Shown here piece after piece: positions 7,243 through 14,957 of a stretch of DNA of 64,000 nucleotides. Each line of letters starts with the position of its first letter. Position 1 is the stretch's first letter. The DNA lies in contig CBDCXQ010000001.1 of assembly GCA_965223835.1 (NCBI GenBank), positions 620,001 through 684,000 of the forward strand, given 5' to 3'. A model generated the notes under the pieces. The model saw nothing but the letters and a program-made list of their open reading frames with translations. It was not told the DNA's origin and ran no database searches. The translations under genes were made by a program, and so were the position numbers. The stretch is from CAVYXZ01 sp965223835. GTDB taxonomy: Bacteria; Chloroflexota; Anaerolineae; Aggregatilineales; Phototrophicaceae.

Positions 7243-10191
7243 TTAGCGTGCCCGGGCCATCGCGTCACAGGCCGGGCAACTGCCATCGGCCCGGATCATG
7301 GCGTAGCCCGCCTGCGGGTCGCTGCCATAAACGGTGAAATCGACATTCCACACGATCAGCAGGCGCACCCGCCCGCTTTGCGATGCCAGCGCAGCTGCTT
7401 CGGCCAGCCAGGCCGCATGTTGATCGAGCGTGACATTTTGTGCCCACGCAAAGAATCCCGGCAGCGGGGGATAACCGGCTGAGGTCAGGAAACCCAACTC
7501 GGTAAAGCAGATGGGCTTTTGACCACCAATGAGGTTCCAATAGGTATCCAGCATCCCATAGAAATAGCGCGTGTAATACCCGTCGCGGGGATCACCGCTG
7601 CGCTGGCTGGGACCGACGATGCCTTCGTTATAGTGCGCACCGAGACAATCCATTGATTGCAGGCCACCAGCATCCACCATCTGCCGAATCCAGTTGTCAT
7701 CGTTGACCACCTGGCCGGGGAATGCAGCTTCAGCACCGGTGGGGGCCGGGGCACCACTAATAACCATTACGGAGCCGTTCGTGCCTTTGATGGCGCTGTA
7801 GGCCCGACGCAGCATGTCGGCATACATGGTCCCGCTGATCTGGCCGCGCGGCCATTCGCGGTCAATATTGGGTTCGTTCCAGACTTCAATCGCATCCGGC
7901 CCCTGACCAGCGACACCACCCAGAAAGGCGGCATATTGATCCATGTAACCGGTGCCACCGGATCCCAGCTCATTGGGACTGCCGACGACCGCCAGCAAGA
8001 TTTTGAAGCCGCGCGATTTAGCATTCTGGATGGGACCTGCAACCGAACCAGGGTCCATCCCAACCGAATAGCGAATCTGCACCTTCATCCAGTTCATGCC
8101 AGCCCGTTGCATTGCGCCTGCTGCCCGATCACTGGATGTGCTGGTCACATGCCCACCATACTCGAAATTGCCAACGGCGATGCTCCCCGCACCAGGGGCT
8201 ACTGCGGGGGCGCCACCCCCGCCACTGCTCTGGGGGGCGGCGGCGACCACGGGCGCAGCGGTTGCGGTCGGCGTTGGACTCGGTGTCGGTGTGGCAGTGG
8301 GTAAGGGCGTCGGGGTCGGCGTCGCGGCGAACAGGGCGACGGCCACGCCACTGCGCGGAATCTCTGCTGCTGCGCCCACCACATCGACATTCACCGCGTA
8401 ATTGCCATCGGGCGCATCCAGCGTCACCACCAGTTTGGCGTTGAGGTCGGTAACGGCCTCGCTCACCACTTCATTGGCACTTTCAATGCGCCAGCGCAGT
8501 GCCAGGCTTTGCTCCATCGGCACGGCGGGAATCTGTAATTTGTAGTTGAGAATCGTCGGTAGAATATCGCCTGCAAGATCGGAAGCCAGCAGGTCATTGA
8601 AGGCCACCCCACCCAGCGCGAACGGTAGGGTCCGGTCCATGCGGAAACGCAGGGCTTCGCCAGTCGTTAGCCAGATCGTGGCAACGGATTCGTCCGCAGC
8701 GTTGCGATATTCCAGGAACGGTGCCTGGATGGTTGTATCAAAATCGGCAACCGCACCATACCCATCGAGCGCGACCTCGATCTCGGAACCGGGCAAGATC
8801 GTCCCGACCTCGGTTGTATCCGCTGAGATGGTGACATCGCCCAGGCCCGATAGTGATTCGGCAAAGCCGACTGCTGTGAATACGCCCTCTGCCTCCCGTT
8901 GTGAGCGGGCACTCAGGCCAATTAAGAGTTTGTGGCGGTCAACCTCACCCACCGCCCAGCGTAGCATCGCTTCCACCAGTTGATTGTCGCCGGGGGCAAA
9001 GGTCTGCGGGTTGGGGCCAAGATTGACCTGGAGGATGTCGGCGGCGGCTCCCAGGGTGCGCCAATCATAAGCGCCGGTCTCCCAGATGCCAGCAACATTA
9101 TCAGCAGCGGGCACGACCACGCCCAATTGCAAGCCCAGGTTATCGAGAGCGGTACCCAGTTCGCTGATAAAAGCGCTGTATTGTTCGCGTAATTCTACCG
9201 GCACTTCGCGATAGTCAATGATGAGACCATCGTAACCAGTGCTGGCGAAGGAAGCCAGTTGGGTAACGTGTTCGCTGCGAACGGTACTGTTTGCCAGAAT
9301 TGCTGAAACGGTATCCGGGTCCAGCGCGCGCGGGTCAGTGAAGTTGCGGACAATTGGTGTCAGCAAGTAACCCTCATTCTGATCGAAGCCGGCGGCCAGA
9401 CTGCCCGTCAGCGCGCCTTGCACAGTGGGTTGCAAACCCGCTGGAGCGACGATGGTCGCCAGTTGCGCGACATCGGGGGAGAGCGTTTGCACCACATCAT
9501 AGGCTACCAGCACCGTCGGCTGTGAGGGTGGTGCGACCTGAAATAAGCCAATGCGGTCGGGCAGGTCGGCAATCGTTGTTTCGAAACTTCCCGCGCTACC
9601 TGGCTGGGTGGGCAAGAACTGCCAGGTGCCGGCGGCTGCGTCCCAGCCATACAATGAGAGCAGGTCCGGGCTGCCGACATTGGGCGGAACCGCTACCTCT
9701 AGCTTGACTGCCTGGGGCAAAGAGCCGCTGGTGCGAATGGAGTAGATCGGGCTTTGCAGCGCCAGTTGGGGCGGAATCGCTGCCCGCAGCGTTGTGATCT
9801 GGTCGGCTGCGGTGTTGCCACTCAGGAAATCATTGAACGATATTGACTCCAATGCTACTTCAAAGTTGTCGCCGTTAGCCGGTGGCTCGACCATCACCAG
9901 GGTGAGGCCCCCATCGGCAATCGCATTGGCTTCGGCAGTCAGGGTCGCATATTGCACCCCAAACAGGCGGTTCCACAAATCAACCGGGGGTAAAAACAGC
10001 CCAACCACCACCAGTACACCGGCGACAAATAGCGTGAGCAGGGCGGGCAACCAGCACCCACACCCGCTGCCACGTCGCGTGGTTGGTGGCGTTTCATCCG
10101 GTACATTCGGATCAATTTCTTGCTCGTAGGGGACCGGTTTCACCGCTGGCCTGGATTGGGCATCTTCACGAGCGGGAGGAGTCTCTGACAT
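7243..10191 (-). CDS. Two-module anchored glycosidase: GH18-like domain plus TIM-barrel glycoside hydrolase, array member 2
   Basis: 982 residues. Order: acidic/Pro-rich cytoplasmic tail with a Cys-rich 'GCGCW' just before a membrane helix (~47-67); a region with a YaaH/GH18-like segment ('FASTGYDGLIIDYREV', D321, D326, E329); a Pro/Thr linker (~622-668); and a C-terminal barrel with acid/base E773 ('EVWNEPNIDREWP') and nucleophile E898 ('CFTELGF'). The GH18-like motif has Arg where the catalytic Glu normally sits, with Glu one residue later, so activity there is doubtful. The C-terminal module is very close to that of the next gene and shares its 'SCPACD' tail. Confidence 0.82.
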   Translation of the reverse strand: MSETPPAREDAQSRPAVKPVPYEQEIDPNVPDETPPTTRRGSGCGCWLPALLTLFVAGVLVVVGLFLPPVDLWNRLFGVQYATLTAEANAIADGGLTLVMVEPPANGDNFEVALESISFNDFLSGNTAADQITTLRAAIPPQLALQSPIYSIRTSGSLPQAVKLEVAVPPNVGSPDLLSLYGWDAAAGTWQFLPTQPGSAGSFETTIADLPDRIGLFQVAPPSQPTVLVAYDVVQTLSPDVAQLATIVAPAGLQPTVQGALTGSLAAGFDQNEGYLLTPIVRNFTDPRALDPDTVSAILANSTVRSEHVTQLASFASTGYDGLIIDYREVPVELREQYSAFISELGTALDNLGLQLGVVVPAADNVAGIWETGAYDWRTLGAAADILQVNLGPNPQTFAPGDNQLVEAMLRWAVGEVDRHKLLIGLSARSQREAEGVFTAVGFAESLSGLGDVTISADTTEVGTILPGSEIEVALDGYGAVADFDTTIQAPFLEYRNAADESVATIWLTTGEALRFRMDRTLPFALGGVAFNDLLASDLAGDILPTILNYKLQIPAVPMEQSLALRWRIESANEVVSEAVTDLNAKLVVTLDAPDGNYAVNVDVVGAAAEIPRSGVAVALFAATPTPTPLPTATPTPSPTPTATAAPVVAAAPQSSGGGGAPAVAPGAGSIAVGNFEYGGHVTSTSSDRAAGAMQRAGMNWMKVQIRYSVGMDPGSVAGPIQNAKSRGFKILLAVVGSPNELGSGGTGYMDQYAAFLGGVAGQGPDAIEVWNEPNIDREWPRGQISGTMYADMLRRAYSAIKGTNGSVMVISGAPAPTGAEAAFPGQVVNDDNWIRQMVDAGGLQSMDCLGAHYNEGIVGPSQRSGDPRDGYYTRYFYGMLDTYWNLIGGQKPICFTELGFLTSAGYPPLPGFFAWAQNVTLDQHAAWLAEAAALASQSGRVRLLIVWNVDFTVYGSDPQAGYAMIRADGSCPACDAMARAR

Positions 10192-10267
10192 TCAGTTACC
10201 TTAGACCTTCATTGACGTAAACAGGCCGCATTATACTTGGACGGGTTCGATAATGTGAGGGCGGTTC

Positions 10268-11935
10268 TTACCGCGCCAATGCATCACAGGCCGGGCAACT
10301 ACCGTCCGGGCGAATCATGGCATAACCGGCCATAGGGTCGCCGCCATATTCGGTGAAGTCGACATTCCAGATGATGAGCAACCGGACGCGGCCACTCCCC
10401 GCAGCCAGCGACACCGCCCGGTCCAACCATGTGGCCTGTTGGGCTACGGTCACATTCTCGGCCCAGCCAAACGCACCCGGTAATGGCGGGAAGCCTTCGG
10501 GCGTCAGGTAGCCAAGTTCGGTAAAACAAAGGGGACGTCGTCCACCAATCGCGTTGGTATAGGTGTTCAACATACCCCAGAAATAGCGTGTGTAGTGGCC
10601 GCTGTTACCACGAGGATCGCCACTGGTTCGGTTTGGCCCGAGGATACCCTCATTGTAATGAATACCCAGACAGTCCATATAATTCGCGGCACCGGCTGCG
10701 GCCATCCCCCGGATAAATGCATCATCGTCACAGCCACCACCGTGACAACCACCAAAGAAACCGGTGGGTGCCGGGGCACCGCTGACCACGAGCGTATTGG
10801 GATTCGCGCCCTTGATGGCGTTGTAGGCGCGGCTCAACAAGGCGGTATAACCCTGCGGACTGATGCTACCCGCAGGCCATTCGCGGTCGATATTGGGTTC
10901 ATTCCAGACTTCGATTCCGTCTGCGCCCAGCGCCGCCGCGCCTGCGACAAAATTGGCATAATCATCATGATAGCCGGGTTGGTTCAATTCATTTGGCAAG
11001 CCCACAATGCCGATCAAGATGCGGAAGCCATTGGCATGGGCTTCGTTAATATAGCCCGCAACGGCGTCGGGTGATTGACCCCTGGCATAACGCCATTGCC
11101 GTTTCACCCAGGTCATACGGGCTTGTTGCATTCGCTGGACGGTGTTTGGCCCCAAATGTGCCACATGCCCGCCATAACTAAAACCCCGAACCGGTGCGGT
11201 GTTGACGATGGGTGCCGGCGGCGGATTTGCGGCGGTGTTTGCCGCGGCATCGGGGGCGGCTGGAGCGGCAGCGGGGTTTGATGCGCCGCCTTCGACCACC
11301 GGCAACTGCCCATATTGTTCGCCCGATAGCACGATGTAGTCAACCACCACCCAACCACGCGCTCCATCGGCGGTAATCACGCGGACCCAGCTACCATTGG
11401 GGTGTTTGCCGTCCACGGTTACCGGTTCGTTGAAGTTCAACCCCCGAATGACATTGCCATCGGGATTGTCGCGCATCCGCACGCCGTTAGCAACGGTGGT
11501 CGCCACACCTCCAGACGGTGCGACAACCGGGGCACTGGCCGCTGGAGCCGGTGCTGCATTCTCGGCAGGTGCAGGGGCCGCTGGGGCGCTGCCACCGCCC
11601 GGTGCGGGCAGGTTAAACGGCTCTTCGACCCAGATGCCGCGCAAACCAGCAGCCTGGTCGGGTGTGATGTTGAGATTGGCGGCCAGTACCCAACCGACAG
11701 TGCCATCGGGTACGATGCCCCGGACCCATGACCCATCAAATGCCTGACCGTCCAACCGAATCGGTGTTCCGGCGGGATAGGTTCCCTTGATGTTCCAGTC
11801 CACGCCGCCACCTGAACGCAGGTTGGAATTCACACTAAAGGTCGTCAGTAGATCGCTGCTTTGCCCCAGCGGAGCGGCGGCGGCCACCGTCGTCATCGTC
11901 AACAGCACCAATAGAATTATTACAATTCGTTGCAT
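10268..11935 (-). CDS. Secreted TIM-barrel glycoside hydrolase with two SH3-like repeats, array member 1
   Basis: 555 residues: a signal peptide (MQRIVIILLVLLTMTTVAAA), two bacterial SH3-type repeats (about 30-105 and 145-205; both end near 'GWV'), Ala/Pro linkers, then a barrel with acid/base E346 in 'EVWNEPNIDREWP' and nucleophile E473 in 'CFTELGY'. The C-terminus is 'GSCPACDALAR'. SH3b domains commonly bind cell-wall material, so the enzyme may act on its own or a neighbour's envelope; that is inference. It is the first gene of the leftward run: AGGGG precedes the ATG, and a promoter-like pair lies at 12022-12050. Confidence 0.82.
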   Translation of the reverse strand: MQRIVIILLVLLTMTTVAAAAPLGQSSDLLTTFSVNSNLRSGGGVDWNIKGTYPAGTPIRLDGQAFDGSWVRGIVPDGTVGWVLAANLNITPDQAAGLRGIWVEEPFNLPAPGGGSAPAAPAPAENAAPAPAASAPVVAPSGGVATTVANGVRMRDNPDGNVIRGLNFNEPVTVDGKHPNGSWVRVITADGARGWVVVDYIVLSGEQYGQLPVVEGGASNPAAAPAAPDAAANTAANPPPAPIVNTAPVRGFSYGGHVAHLGPNTVQRMQQARMTWVKRQWRYARGQSPDAVAGYINEAHANGFRILIGIVGLPNELNQPGYHDDYANFVAGAAALGADGIEVWNEPNIDREWPAGSISPQGYTALLSRAYNAIKGANPNTLVVSGAPAPTGFFGGCHGGGCDDDAFIRGMAAAGAANYMDCLGIHYNEGILGPNRTSGDPRGNSGHYTRYFWGMLNTYTNAIGGRRPLCFTELGYLTPEGFPPLPGAFGWAENVTVAQQATWLDRAVSLAAGSGRVRLLIIWNVDFTEYGGDPMAGYAMIRPDGSCPACDALAR

Positions 11936-12021
11936 TATGTTCCCCTAAGACAAGAGCGCACAACACAAAACATAACCGCTTTGCCTGTGCGCCCCCATTC
12001 AATTTTCCCGAAATCGGCGGC

Positions 12022-12050
12022 ATTTTAGCAAAACCCGGTCGGTTTCGCAA
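12022..12050 (-). promoter_or_regulatory. Candidate sigma-70-type promoter of the glycosidase array
   Basis: On the minus strand TTGCGA (12045-12050) is followed after exactly 17 bases by TAAAAT (12022-12027). The expected start near 12015 leaves a leader of about 80 bases before the SH3-glycosidase gene. Both hexamers are good but imperfect matches. It is the only clear promoter I see for the leftward genes from 11.9 to 0.3 kb. Confidence 0.5.
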
Positions 12051-12223
12051 CCAGCGTATCAATCGAGTTTGTTCGGCTTTAGGTACAATGAGTTGCCAGC
12101 GTGTTTGCACGGATAGCATACACAGGTCGCGTAAATTCATCTTTAGATTCCGCTGTGAACGCGGTAAACTGCTAGACATGAATCAGGCAGGTCTAAGCAA
12201 TGTTGATATTGATGGCATTAATG

Positions 12224-12241
12224 AGCGCAGATCTCTGCGCT
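12224..12241. repeat. Perfect inverted repeat, possible operator
   Basis: AGCGCAGA-TC-TCTGCGCT is an 8+8 perfect palindrome with a 2-base centre, 73 bases before the methyltransferase start. The near-zero loop favours a dimeric DNA-binding protein site over an RNA hairpin. No regulator gene is adjacent, so the assignment is speculative. Confidence 0.35.
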
Positions 12242-12313
12242 AATGGTAGGCTGCTGAACCTCATGGAGACGCCGGGATGAACTTCAACCAGATTGGCAGC
12301 CACAGGAAATAAT

Positions 12314-13084
12314 ATGATGCCGGGATTTTATGCGACGATCGCGCGTTATTATGACGCAGAACACACCGACAAGACTGATGATTTAGTCCTCTATAGCGAC
12401 CTGGCCGAGACGTATGGTGGACCCATTTTCGAAGTGGGCTGCGGGACCGGGCGCGTGATGCTGCATCTGGCCCAGGCCGGTTATGAGATTCATGGCATTG
12501 ACAGCGAGATTGCCATGCTGGACATCGCTCGTATGAAATTGGATATGTTCGCTCACGTGCGGGATAAGCTCAAATTTTATCATGGTGATGTGCTGACGTA
12601 TGATCTGGACAAACAGTTCAAGCTGGTGCTGCTGTCATATAACAGTTTGATGCACTTTCATGAACAGGCCGATCAATTGACCCTGTTGCGCCAATTACGC
12701 GGCTGGACAGCAACTGATGGGCTGTTAGTGATTGATCTCCCCAACGCTGGCGAGGCCTTCGCTGCACCGGACAATGACAACATCTCGCTGGAACGCACTT
12801 TTATCGAGAACGAGACCGGGCATCTGGTGATGCAGCAAGCCACCAGTTATCTGGACCGCGTGGAACAACTCATGCATGTCAACTGGATTTATGATGAAGT
12901 CGATGGTGATGGCGGGGTCTCACGCACGCTGGCACCGGTGATTTTTCGCTATTTTTTCTATGCCGAAGTGAAGTTGCTCCTGCAACAGAGCGGCTTCAAG
13001 GTCCAGGCCGTGTACGGTGATACTGAGCGCGGGCCGTTCGAAGATGGCTGCGAACGCATGATTATCTGCGCGGAGCCGGTTTGA
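12314..13084 (+). CDS. Class I SAM-dependent methyltransferase
   Basis: 256 residues with a standard motif I 'IFEVGCGTGRVMLHLA', acidic motif II 'IHGIDSEIAMLDIA' and 'LVLLSYNSLMHF' as the motif IV region. I start at the ATG at 12314, with AGGA upstream, rather than the TTG at 12293. The N-terminus 'YATIARYYDAEH' is typical of this small-molecule methyltransferase group. The stop overlaps the next gene's TTG start by four bases (TTGA), indicating coupling. Substrate unknown. Confidence 0.82.
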   Translation: MMPGFYATIARYYDAEHTDKTDDLVLYSDLAETYGGPIFEVGCGTGRVMLHLAQAGYEIHGIDSEIAMLDIARMKLDMFAHVRDKLKFYHGDVLTYDLDKQFKLVLLSYNSLMHFHEQADQLTLLRQLRGWTATDGLLVIDLPNAGEAFAAPDNDNISLERTFIENETGHLVMQQATSYLDRVEQLMHVNWIYDEVDGDGGVSRTLAPVIFRYFFYAEVKLLLQQSGFKVQAVYGDTERGPFEDGCERMIICAEPV

Positions 13085-13926
13085 GGAACCCCTTTTTAAT
13101 CGGTTTCCCACACTGCTTGGTCGCGCTGCTCATTACCGCCTGCACACCGGCTGTAGCCCCCACAATGACGCCAACCTACCAGCTCAGTGGCCCGACGATT
13201 GCGCCCACTGCACCCCTGTTTATAGGTCCACCTACTGAAGGCCCACCACCCCAAACGGGCAGTGTAGGTATCAGTGATCCGACTGCTGCCGCCCAACCGC
13301 GAGATGGTGTGTTGCCACCCCTGGCAGTGGGTTCGGTTGATGCGACTCATCAGGAAATTGAAATTACCGCTGCTGATGGCGCATTGCTCGTCGGCAATCT
13401 CTATCAACAAGGCAGTGAACGTCGCCCCGGCGTGCTGCTGCTGGGGCCAGATCGTTTGTCATGGGGTGAGTTCCCGGCGGCGCTGAATGCGGCGGGCTTC
13501 ACGGTGCTGGTGATGCCGGTACGCGATGGCACTTTCATTAGCGATGCGACGGTGATGATCGAAACCCTGACAAGTGGCATTGCCGATCCAGCACGCATAG
13601 GCGCGGTCGGTGCGGCAGAGGGGGCTGATTTAGTCTTGCAAGCGTGTGCCGAGTTACGGGTGTGCGATACGGTCGTGCTGCTCAGTCCACTGGCAGAATT
13701 GGCCCTGCTGGATGCCCTGCCGCGTTACAATCCACGCTCATTATTCATCATTGTGAGCCAGAACGACGAGCAAGCCTTCGTCACGGCGCGGTCCATCAGT
13801 GAAGCGGCTACGGGCGAAAAAGCATTCGAGTTTCCCGAAAATGCCGGACGTGGCACCGCCATGCTCAATGCCCAACCCGACCTCGCTGCGCAGGTCATCA
13901 AGTGGTTGCAGGCGCATCTGGTTTAG
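13081..13926 (+). CDS. Lipoprotein with alpha/beta-hydrolase fold lacking its catalytic Ser and His
   Basis: 281 residues. The signal peptide ends in the lipobox LLITA-C21, then a Pro/Thr-rich linker and a dienelactone-hydrolase-like domain from about residue 88. The nucleophile elbow reads G177-A-A179-E-G181 where active enzymes have G-x-S-x-G, and the terminal motif reads G256-R257-G-T where active enzymes have G-H-G-T. The acidic position ('QNDEQAF') remains. I infer a surface lipoprotein using the fold for binding or scaffolding. The start is a TTG overlapping the upstream stop; an ATG alternative would lose the signal peptide. Confidence 0.68.
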   Translation: MRNPFLIGFPHCLVALLITACTPAVAPTMTPTYQLSGPTIAPTAPLFIGPPTEGPPPQTGSVGISDPTAAAQPRDGVLPPLAVGSVDATHQEIEITAADGALLVGNLYQQGSERRPGVLLLGPDRLSWGEFPAALNAAGFTVLVMPVRDGTFISDATVMIETLTSGIADPARIGAVGAAEGADLVLQACAELRVCDTVVLLSPLAELALLDALPRYNPRSLFIIVSQNDEQAFVTARSISEAATGEKAFEFPENAGRGTAMLNAQPDLAAQVIKWLQAHLV

Positions 13927-14183
13927 GCCGATTCCACAGTGACACGAACATTGCCACCCAGCTTGCTCATAAATTCTGAGAGAATATCCCATGTCAACGG
14001 AAAGCCCCGCGTATCGGCGGCACCCAGATACATCAGCACGTCCATCATCAAATCGACATCTTCATAATGGGGAATATCTGGCTCAATGAGCGCATTTTCA
14101 GCCCAGTCAACCAGATCAACCAATGTAATCTGATGATTTAGGTAGGCATTAAGTCTTTCAAGAATCACCTGACGGGTTATCAC
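13923..14183 (-). CDS. Small acidic protein partnered with DUF2283 protein
   Basis: 86 residues, predicted mostly helical and acidic ('YEDVDLMMDVLMYLGAADTRG'). I do not recognise a named family. It starts three bases after the DUF2283 gene's stop on the same strand, so the two are almost certainly cotranscribed. Its end overlaps the convergent lipoprotein gene by four bases. The pair has the size and layout of a small two-gene module, such as toxin-antitoxin-like or contact-dependent, but no toxin motif is visible, so no function is assigned. Confidence 0.6.
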   Translation of the reverse strand: MITRQVILERLNAYLNHQITLVDLVDWAENALIEPDIPHYEDVDLMMDVLMYLGAADTRGFPLTWDILSEFMSKLGGNVRVTVESA

Positions 14184-14186
14184 GAT

Positions 14187-14426
14187 CTATTCATGCGTGA
14201 GTTCATGTAAGTCAATGCCTACCGGCAACGATTGTGTCGCTGTGATTTCGCCGAATCTTGAAGAGAGGTTCATAATCGTTAAGCCAACGAGATCATCGGT
14301 TTGCGGATCGACTCGTAGTAACACATCATCGCCGACTTCGCGTGAGATGGCCCGTTGAGGTTTCCCGATTGAGAGATACAATACATCTGATTCTCGATCA
14401 TAGAAAAGTTCTGCCTTTTTTGCCAT
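14187..14426 (-). CDS. DUF2283 domain protein
   Basis: 79 residues. The sequence 'FYDRESDVLYLSIGKPQ', followed by 'ISREVGDDVLLRVDPQTDDLVGL', matches the DUF2283 pattern (Y-D-x-E-x-D-x-L-Y-I). It is a small beta-rich domain of unknown function often found beside other tiny ORFs. The upstream ribosome-binding site is weak (GGTGAC). It forms a pair with the gene at 13923-14183. Confidence 0.75.
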   Translation of the reverse strand: MAKKAELFYDRESDVLYLSIGKPQRAISREVGDDVLLRVDPQTDDLVGLTIMNLSSRFGEITATQSLPVGIDLHELTHE

Positions 14427-14482
14427 GTCACCGTTCTCGATTATGATATTTTGCTGAATTGCTGTCGACTGAAAGCTGATGG

Positions 14483-14899
14483 CTATTTATCCATCAGTTC
14501 AACCAGCGCCTGATACTCATCCTCGCTCAACGGTCGCCATGATTCGCCCATACGCGGGTACTTCTCCACGTCCAGAATCTCGCGTACCTTCTCCATTGGC
14601 ACCGGAGTCACGGATGCGCGATTTCGCACCACCTTGACAGGAATCACGGCGTCGTGTTGTTCATCTTCGACCCGGACTTTGGCACCATCCTCGAACGTGC
14701 CGGTTACTTCCACCTCACCGACGATTGACTTGGTGCCCTTCGCTTTGGAGCCTTTGGGCTTGCCGGTCGTCTCGTAAAGCAACATCCGCGTACCCGCCGG
14801 GAGTTCGTCCGCCCACTTTTTGGCGGCGCGATTGCTGAAGCCAATGGTCGGGTCGTCGTTCCAGCCCGCCCACACCAGTTTGATACCATAGGTTGTCAT
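14483..14899 (-). CDS. PUA/EVE-like small protein
   Basis: 138 residues. The middle part, 'LPAGTRMLLYETTGKPKG' followed by 'KSIVGEVEVTGTFEDGAK', has the pattern of EVE/ASCH-type PUA-fold proteins: a Tyr/Thr in a strand after 'G-x-R', then a 'GEV' strand. Those domains bind modified bases in nucleic acids. The C-terminus carries a short acidic helix ('LSEDEYQALVELMDK'). It is transcribed leftward on its own, 56 bases upstream of the DUF2283 pair. The fold assignment is from pattern only and the function is unknown. Confidence 0.6.
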   Translation of the reverse strand: MTTYGIKLVWAGWNDDPTIGFSNRAAKKWADELPAGTRMLLYETTGKPKGSKAKGTKSIVGEVEVTGTFEDGAKVRVEDEQHDAVIPVKVVRNRASVTPVPMEKVREILDVEKYPRMGESWRPLSEDEYQALVELMDK

Positions 14900-14957
14900 T
14901 GGTTACTCCTGTTAATGACCGTATCTTTGCGTTGGATCGTTTTAGCGTTGGGTATTT

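Larger units (their letters stand above)
11936..12313. other. Divergent intergenic region with promoter and palindrome
   Basis: This 378-base stretch separates the leftward glycosidase run from the rightward methyltransferase gene. It holds the leftward promoter (12022-12050) and a perfect inverted repeat at 12224-12241, described separately. I find no convincing gene; short ORFs here lack ribosome-binding sites and family features. Confidence 0.6.
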
